From Thioglobus_B sp964566765 (GTDB lineage Bacteria; Pseudomonadota; Gammaproteobacteria; PS1; Pseudothioglobaceae): a DNA stretch of 19,221 nucleotides. Shown here one piece after another: positions 15,274 through 19,221 of this stretch. Location: NCBI GenBank assembly GCA_964566765.1, contig CAZMJI010000017.1, positions 1 through 19,221 on the forward strand, written 5' to 3'. Under the pieces are notes generated by a model that worked only from the letters and a program-made list of their open reading frames with translations, was not told the origin of the DNA and did not search any database. Within the stretch, counting starts at the first letter, position 1. Each line of letters opens with the position of its first letter. A program made the translations under genes and the position numbers.

Positions 15274-15304
15274 CAGAAAGTTTTTTAATCTCGCTAGCAT
15301 TCAA

Positions 15305-17038
15305 ATGAAATTAAACGGCGCTCAAATACTGGTTAACACCCTTGAAAAAGAAGGTGTAGAGCATATTTTCGGCTATCCGGGTGGTGCGGTTCTGCACATC
15401 TATGATGCCTTAGAATTCAAACCGGATATGACCCATGTCTTGGTGCGCCATGAGCAGGCAGCAGCACACGCAGCAGATGGTTATGCCAGAGCCAGCGGTA
15501 AGCCGGGCGTGGTACTGGTAACCTCAGGTCCAGGTTTAACCAATGCGGTAACCGGTATTGCCACCGCTTACATGGATTCTATTCCGATGGTGATTATCTC
15601 AGGTCAGGTGCCATCAGCGCTGATCGGTAATGATGCTTTCCAAGAAGTAGACACTGTGGGTATTACCCGTTCATGTGTGAAGCATAATTTCTTGGTAAAA
15701 GACATTAATGACGTGGCCGACACCATTAAGAAGGCTTTCCACATTGCTACCACGGGTAGACCAGGTCCGGTATTGGTGGACATTCCTAAGGATGTGACCA
15801 TTGCGGAAATTGAAGAGCCTGAATATCCAGAAACCGTTGAGATGCGCTCTTACCAAGTAATCACTGAAGCCGATGGCGATCAAGTGAGCAAGGCAGCCAA
15901 TTTGATTGCAGCCTCTACACAGCCAATTATTTATTCAGGCGGTGGTACCGTGATTGGTAACGCCAGAGATGAACTTAGAGAATTCACTCGCATGCTGGGT
16001 TGTCCAATTACCCAAACCCTAATGGGCCTAGGTGCGTATCCAGCCACTGACAAGCAGTCGGTTGGTATGCTGGGCATGCACGGTACTTATGAAGCCAACA
16101 TGGCCATGCATGAGTCGGATTGTGTGATTGCCGTGGGTGCGCGATTTGATGATCGTGTGACCGCCAATATTGACAAATTTTGCCCAAGAGCCAAGATCAT
16201 CCACATTGATATCGACCCAGCCTCTATTTCTAAGAACGTGGGCGTGGATATTGCCCTAGTGGGCGAGGTGAGATCAGTATTAACCGATCTAATGGCCGCA
16301 ATCAAAGATAAGAACCTGCAAAGCCTTGACGCTTGGTGGTCAACCATTGATCAGTGGCGTGCAGTTGATTCACTGGGCTATCAAAAGGTGGATGGCGTGA
16401 TTAAGCCACAAACCGTGGTTGAAGCCTTGTACGAAGTGACTGGTGGTGACGCCATTGTGACCTCAGACGTGGGCCAGCACCAGATGTGGGCAGCGCAATA
16501 CTATCATTTCGATGAGCCACGTCGTTGGATTAACTCGGGCGGTTTGGGTACTATGGGCTTTGGCCTACCAGCAGCCATGGGTGCAAAACTGGCGATGCCG
16601 AATGCCGATGTTGCCTGTGTGACTGGTGAAGGTAGTATTCAGATGATGCTGCAAGAGTTCTCTACCATGTTGCAATATGCCACACCAGTGAAGGTGGTTA
16701 ACCTAAATAACCGCTACCTAGGTATGGTGAGACAATGGCAAGAGTTTTTCTATGATAAGCGTTATGCCATGAGTTACATGGAAGCACTGCCAGACTTCGT
16801 GAAGTTGGCGGAGAGCTATGGCCATGTGGGTATGTTGGTTGAAAAAGAAGCCGATTTGGTGCCAGCACTACAAGAAGCCTTTGCCATGAAGGACAGAACG
16901 GTGTTCTTAGACATTATGACCGACCCAACGGAAAACGTATTCCCAATGATTCCATCAGGTGCCGGCCACAACGAGATGTTGTTGGGTGGTCGTGATGAGA
17001 TGAAATCAACCAATGATGAAGGTCTAAACCTGGTATAG
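15305..17038 (+). CDS. ilvB: Acetolactate synthase, large (catalytic) subunit
   Basis: Catalyses the first common step of valine, leucine and isoleucine synthesis, using thiamine diphosphate (TPP), FAD and Mg2+. The N-terminal TPP domain has GYPGGAVLHIYDAL, and the catalytic glutamate is E50 in RHEQAAAHAADGYARASG. VTSGPGLTNAVTGIATAY and GRPGPVLVDIPKDVT follow. The C-terminal TPP/Mg motif runs from GEGSIQMMLQEFSTML to VVNLNNRYLGMVRQWQ. The ATG at 15305 gives the standard start MKLNGAQILVNTLEKEGV. An in-frame TTG at 15251 would lie upstream of the likely -10 box and add 18 unrelated residues, so it is rejected. 577 residues, complete. The small subunit starts 2 bp after the stop, and together they form the holoenzyme. 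The symbol ilvI would be equally valid. Confidence 0.96.
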   Translation: MKLNGAQILVNTLEKEGVEHIFGYPGGAVLHIYDALEFKPDMTHVLVRHEQAAAHAADGYARASGKPGVVLVTSGPGLTNAVTGIATAYMDSIPMVIISGQVPSALIGNDAFQEVDTVGITRSCVKHNFLVKDINDVADTIKKAFHIATTGRPGPVLVDIPKDVTIAEIEEPEYPETVEMRSYQVITEADGDQVSKAANLIAASTQPIIYSGGGTVIGNARDELREFTRMLGCPITQTLMGLGAYPATDKQSVGMLGMHGTYEANMAMHESDCVIAVGARFDDRVTANIDKFCPRAKIIHIDIDPASISKNVGVDIALVGEVRSVLTDLMAAIKDKNLQSLDAWWSTIDQWRAVDSLGYQKVDGVIKPQTVVEALYEVTGGDAIVTSDVGQHQMWAAQYYHFDEPRRWINSGGLGTMGFGLPAAMGAKLAMPNADVACVTGEGSIQMMLQEFSTMLQYATPVKVVNLNNRYLGMVRQWQEFFYDKRYAMSYMEALPDFVKLAESYGHVGMLVEKEADLVPALQEAFAMKDRTVFLDIMTDPTENVFPMIPSGAGHNEMLLGGRDEMKSTNDEGLNLV

Positions 17039-17040
17039 CT

Positions 17041-17517
17041 ATGAGACATATTATTTCTGTAAGACTAGAGAACGAATCAGGTGCGCTATCACGCGTATCA
17101 GGTCTATTTTCAGCGCGTGGTTTCAACATTGAATCACTGACTGTGGCGCCAACCAATGATCCAACCTTGTCACGTATGACCATCGTGAGTATTGGTAATG
17201 ACACCATTATTGATCAGATCGTTAAGCAACTGAATAAGTTGGTTGACGTGGTGACGGTGACCGACCTAACCTCAAGCGATCACATTGAACGTGAGCTGGC
17301 ATTGGTGAAGGTTGATGTGGATGCGTCAAACCAGGCGGAGATCGAAAAACAAGTGGCTGAATATGCAGGCAAGGTGCTTGATGCCGGTGAAGATGTTTAC
17401 ACGGTTGAGATTGCTGGCCAGGCTAAACGAATTAATGATTTTTTAGCGGCGATTGATGCCGATAAAATTATCGAGGTTTCTAGAACGGGCGTAACTGGCG
17501 TTCGTAAGAATAAATAA
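17041..17517 (+). CDS. ilvH: Acetolactate synthase, small (regulatory) subunit
   Basis: The small subunit activates the catalytic subunit and confers valine feedback inhibition. The N-terminal ACT domain (about residues 3-75) begins HIISVRLENESGALSRVSGL and continues with FSARGFNIESLTVAPT, the usual effector-binding motif. The C-terminal domain (about 80-158) has ERELALVKVDV and ends SRTGVTGVRK. 158 residues is the usual length for the short IlvH form. It lies 2 bp after ilvB and 34 bp before ilvC. The name ilvN is used interchangeably in related genomes. Confidence 0.95.
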   Translation: MRHIISVRLENESGALSRVSGLFSARGFNIESLTVAPTNDPTLSRMTIVSIGNDTIIDQIVKQLNKLVDVVTVTDLTSSDHIERELALVKVDVDASNQAEIEKQVAEYAGKVLDAGEDVYTVEIAGQAKRINDFLAAIDADKIIEVSRTGVTGVRKNK

Positions 17518-17540
17518 CGTTAACTGTTAGATTAAACAAA

Positions 17541-17546
17541 AGAGGA
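17541..17546 (+). promoter_or_regulatory. Strong ribosome binding site of ilvC
   Basis: AGAGGA, 5 nt ahead of the ATG at 17552. This is among the clearest Shine-Dalgarno sequences in the window and agrees with the codon bias of ilvC in suggesting high expression. Confidence 0.7.
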
Positions 17547-17551
17547 TAAAA

Positions 17552-18556
17552 ATGAACAGATATTACGATAAAGATGCAGACTTAAGCATCATCCAAGGCA
17601 TGAAGGTGTCAATTATTGGTTATGGCTCTCAAGGTCATGCACATGCGAACAACCTAAAAGATTCAGGTGTTGACGTCTGTGTGGGTCTAAGAGAAGGTTC
17701 AGCGTCAGCGGCTAAAGCAGCCGATGCGGGTCTGGCAGTTAAGTCAATTGAAGACGCGACAGCTTGGGCGGACCTAGTAATGGTACTAGCACCGGATGAG
17801 TTCCAAGGTCAAATCTACGCCGATCAAATCGAGCCAAACCTACAGCAGGGCGCAACCCTAGCCTTTGCACACGGTTTCAACATTCACTTTGGTCAAATTC
17901 AGCCAAGAGCTGATCTAGACGTGGTGATGATTGCACCAAAAGCACCAGGTCATACGGTTCGTAGTGAATTCACTAAGGGCGGCGGTATTCCAGATCTAAT
18001 CGCAGTTTATCAAGACGCTTCAGGTGCTGCTAAAGCTAAAGCATTGTCTTATGCATCAGCCATTGGTGGTGGTCGCACAGGTATCCTAGAGACAACCTTT
18101 AAAGATGAGACTGAAACCGATCTATTTGGTGAGCAAGTGGTACTATGTGGTGGTACAACGGCACTGGTTCAAGCAGGTTTTGAAACCTTGGTTGAAGGTG
18201 GTTACGAGCCAGAGATGGCTTACTTTGAGTGCTTGCACGAATTAAAGCTAATCGTTGACCTAATGTATGAAGGTGGTATTGCCAACATGCGTTACTCAAT
18301 CTCAAACACAGCTGAGTACGGCGACGTTACTCGTGGTCCACGCATCATCACAGCTGAGACCAAGGCTGAGATGAAGAAGATCCTAACGGAAATTCAAGAC
18401 GGTACGTTTGCCAAAGAGTTCGTTGAGAACGTTGGTTCACTACCAGCACGTCGTGACGTACAAAGAGAGCACCAAATCGAACAGGTGGGTGAATCTCTAC
18501 GTGCGATGATGCCTTGGATTGCTAAGAACAAGTTGGTAGATACCGCTAAGAACTAA
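17552..18556 (+). CDS. ilvC: Ketol-acid reductoisomerase (class I)
   Basis: Converts acetolactate and acetohydroxybutyrate to dihydroxy-acids using NADPH and Mg2+, the second step of branched-chain amino-acid synthesis. The Rossmann loop GYGSQGHAHANNL starts at residue 23. APKAPGHTVRSEF and GGGIPDLIAV follow, then the metal site DLFGEQVVLCGG and FETLVEGGYEPEMAYFE. ECLHELKLIVDLMYEGG and AEYGDVTRGPRI are also present. 334 residues places it in the short class I, unlike the longer class II enzyme of E. coli. A strong Shine-Dalgarno precedes the ATG. Codon use differs from its neighbours: 16 of 24 leucines are CTA by my count. No terminator separates it from ilvH, so it is the third gene of the operon. 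Confidence 0.97.
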   Translation: MNRYYDKDADLSIIQGMKVSIIGYGSQGHAHANNLKDSGVDVCVGLREGSASAAKAADAGLAVKSIEDATAWADLVMVLAPDEFQGQIYADQIEPNLQQGATLAFAHGFNIHFGQIQPRADLDVVMIAPKAPGHTVRSEFTKGGGIPDLIAVYQDASGAAKAKALSYASAIGGGRTGILETTFKDETETDLFGEQVVLCGGTTALVQAGFETLVEGGYEPEMAYFECLHELKLIVDLMYEGGIANMRYSISNTAEYGDVTRGPRIITAETKAEMKKILTEIQDGTFAKEFVENVGSLPARRDVQREHQIEQVGESLRAMMPWIAKNKLVDTAKN

Positions 18557-18583
18557 GCCTTAGCCAATCAACAATCAAGCAAA

Positions 18584-18612
18584 TAACATGCCCAGTTCTG
18601 CTGGGCATGTTA
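18584..18612. terminator. Strong 12-bp hairpin between ilvC and pssA (no U-tract)
   Basis: A perfect inverted repeat (TAACATGCCCAG paired with CTGGGCATGTTA) with a 5-nt loop. Neither strand has a run of T after the stem, so it is not a textbook intrinsic terminator. It may stabilise or process the 3' end of ilvC mRNA, attenuate transcription into pssA, or be a weak terminator. Confidence 0.5.
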
Positions 18613-18623
18613 ACATCTAGCCT

Positions 18624-19221
18624 ATGACAAAAAAAGTGAAAAGAGGCGTCTACTTACTGCCAAACATCCTAACCACGTTTGGCTTATTCGCCGGTTTCTT
18701 TGCCATTATCCTCGCCATTAAGGGTCAGTATGCTGATGCCGCAGTGGCGATCTTTATTGCCATGTTATGGGATGGATTAGATGGTCGTGTGGCGCGTCTT
18801 ACCAACACCCAAAGTGCCTTTGGTGAACAATACGATTCAATGGCCGATTTGGTGTCTTTTGGTCTGGCGCCAGCGCTATTGATGTACAACTATTTACTAG
18901 AGCCGCTGGGTAAGATTGGTTGGCTTGGTGCCTTTGTGTATGCCGCTGCTGGCGCACTACGTCTGGCTCGATTTAATACCCAGATTGCCACTCAAGATAA
19001 GCGCTACTTCCAAGGCTTACCTTCGCCGGCTGCAGCAGCACTGATTGCTGGTATGGTTTGGACCAACGAGATGGTATCGATGGAACCGTATGTTGGCCAT
19101 CTGCCGAGTCTTGCTTGGGTTGTTTTGGTGGGTGCCGGTATGCTGATGGTGAGCAACATGCGCTACTACAGCTTTAAAGAGATCAACCTAAAAGGTCGAT
19201 CCTCCTTTAAGTTGCTATTAC
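18624..19221 (+). CDS. pssA: CDP-diacylglycerol-serine O-phosphatidyltransferase, 3' end cut by the window
   Basis: Makes phosphatidylserine from CDP-diacylglycerol and serine, the precursor of phosphatidylethanolamine. This is the integral membrane, CDP-alcohol phosphatidyltransferase type. The signature D-x2-DG-x2-AR-x8-G-x3-D-x3-D is complete: D50, D53, G54, A57, R58, G67, D71 and D75. The N-terminus is KRGVYLLPNILTTFGLFAG, the typical start of this family, followed by hydrophobic membrane segments and the conserved LRLARFN and FQGLPSPAAAA. 199 codons are visible with no stop. The ATG at 18624 lies 67 bp after the ilvC stop, downstream of the hairpin. The order ilvC-pssA recurs in gammaproteobacteria as far as I recall. 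Confidence 0.95.
   Translation, partial: MTKKVKRGVYLLPNILTTFGLFAGFFAIILAIKGQYADAAVAIFIAMLWDGLDGRVARLTNTQSAFGEQYDSMADLVSFGLAPALLMYNYLLEPLGKIGWLGAFVYAAAGALRLARFNTQIATQDKRYFQGLPSPAAAALIAGMVWTNEMVSMEPYVGHLPSLAWVVLVGAGMLMVSNMRYYSFKEINLKGRSSFKLLL

Noticed and set aside
15251..15304. TTG at 15251 as an earlier start of ilvB, or as a leader peptide.
   Set aside because: It is in frame with ilvB without a stop, adds residues foreign to the family, lies upstream of the likely -10 box, and is not enriched in consecutive Ile, Leu or Val codons as an attenuator peptide would be.
16624..16720. GEGS in place of GDGS in the thiamine diphosphate motif of IlvB.
   Set aside because: From memory, the GEGSIQM form is common in proteobacterial acetolactate synthases, so it is not an anomaly.
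1..19221. Search for CRISPR arrays, tRNA or rRNA genes, insertion sequences, toxin-antitoxin or defence genes.
   Set aside because: None seen. All substantial open frames are explained by core metabolic, envelope or RNA genes, and the only repeats are the coding repeats in rne and Sel1.

Overview
This 19.2 kb window is chromosomal core sequence from a bacterium, almost certainly a gammaproteobacterium. RNase E aligns residue for residue with the Escherichia coli numbering at its catalytic and zinc-link residues. UppP, PepN, DusA, LpxC, AroE and the ilvB-ilvH-ilvC-pssA order also fit that class. The base composition looks moderate (mid-40s % GC by eye). Genes are packed very tightly, many overlapping by 1-17 bp, and I see no mobile elements, tRNAs, rRNAs or CRISPR arrays. 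This suggests a compact, streamlined genome. A relative of the SUP05/Thioglobus-type marine or symbiotic sulfur oxidisers would fit, especially given the ftsA-lpxC junction without ftsZ, but that assignment is only an inference.

Layout. (1) Positions 57-1496: a Sel1-repeat protein on + converges, with a 15 bp overlap, on a small membrane methyltransferase on -. (2) Positions 1513-3386: a UbiM/UbiH-type ubiquinone hydroxylase behind an extended -10 promoter, followed after one base by pdxH. pdxH overlaps the end of aroE on the opposite strand. (3) Positions 3375-6514, minus strand: rne (RNase E) followed by aroE, overlapping by 8 bp. rne has a leader of about 300 bp, the only long non-coding stretch here, with three hairpins. 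(4) Positions 6515-7234, minus strand: a pteridine-reductase-type SDR whose start codon lies 9 bp from the divergent start of the next operon. (5) Positions 7244-15192, plus strand: a run of seven touching or overlapping genes, midA-like methyltransferase, uppP, pepN, pncC, dusA, ftsA and lpxC. (6) Positions 15268-19221, plus strand: a branched-chain amino-acid operon, ilvB-ilvH-ilvC, with a perfect TATAAT upstream, then pssA (cut by the window end) behind a strong hairpin.

Working together, the window covers branched-chain amino-acid synthesis (IlvBHC), aromatic precursor synthesis (AroE), cofactors (PdxH, ubiquinone hydroxylase, pteridine reductase, PncC), RNA turnover and tRNA modification (RNase E, DusA), peptide turnover (PepN), and envelope building (UppP, LpxC, PssA, FtsA).

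The points most worth a second look are: an ftsA detached from the usual division cluster, lying directly against lpxC with no ftsZ and with an altered second phosphate loop; pepN, which appears to start at an ATT codon inside uppP; a short RNase E whose tail is replaced by Arg-Asn dipeptide and KPKQE heptad repeats; its hairpin-rich leader; and the strong preference for the CTA leucine codon in ilvC.
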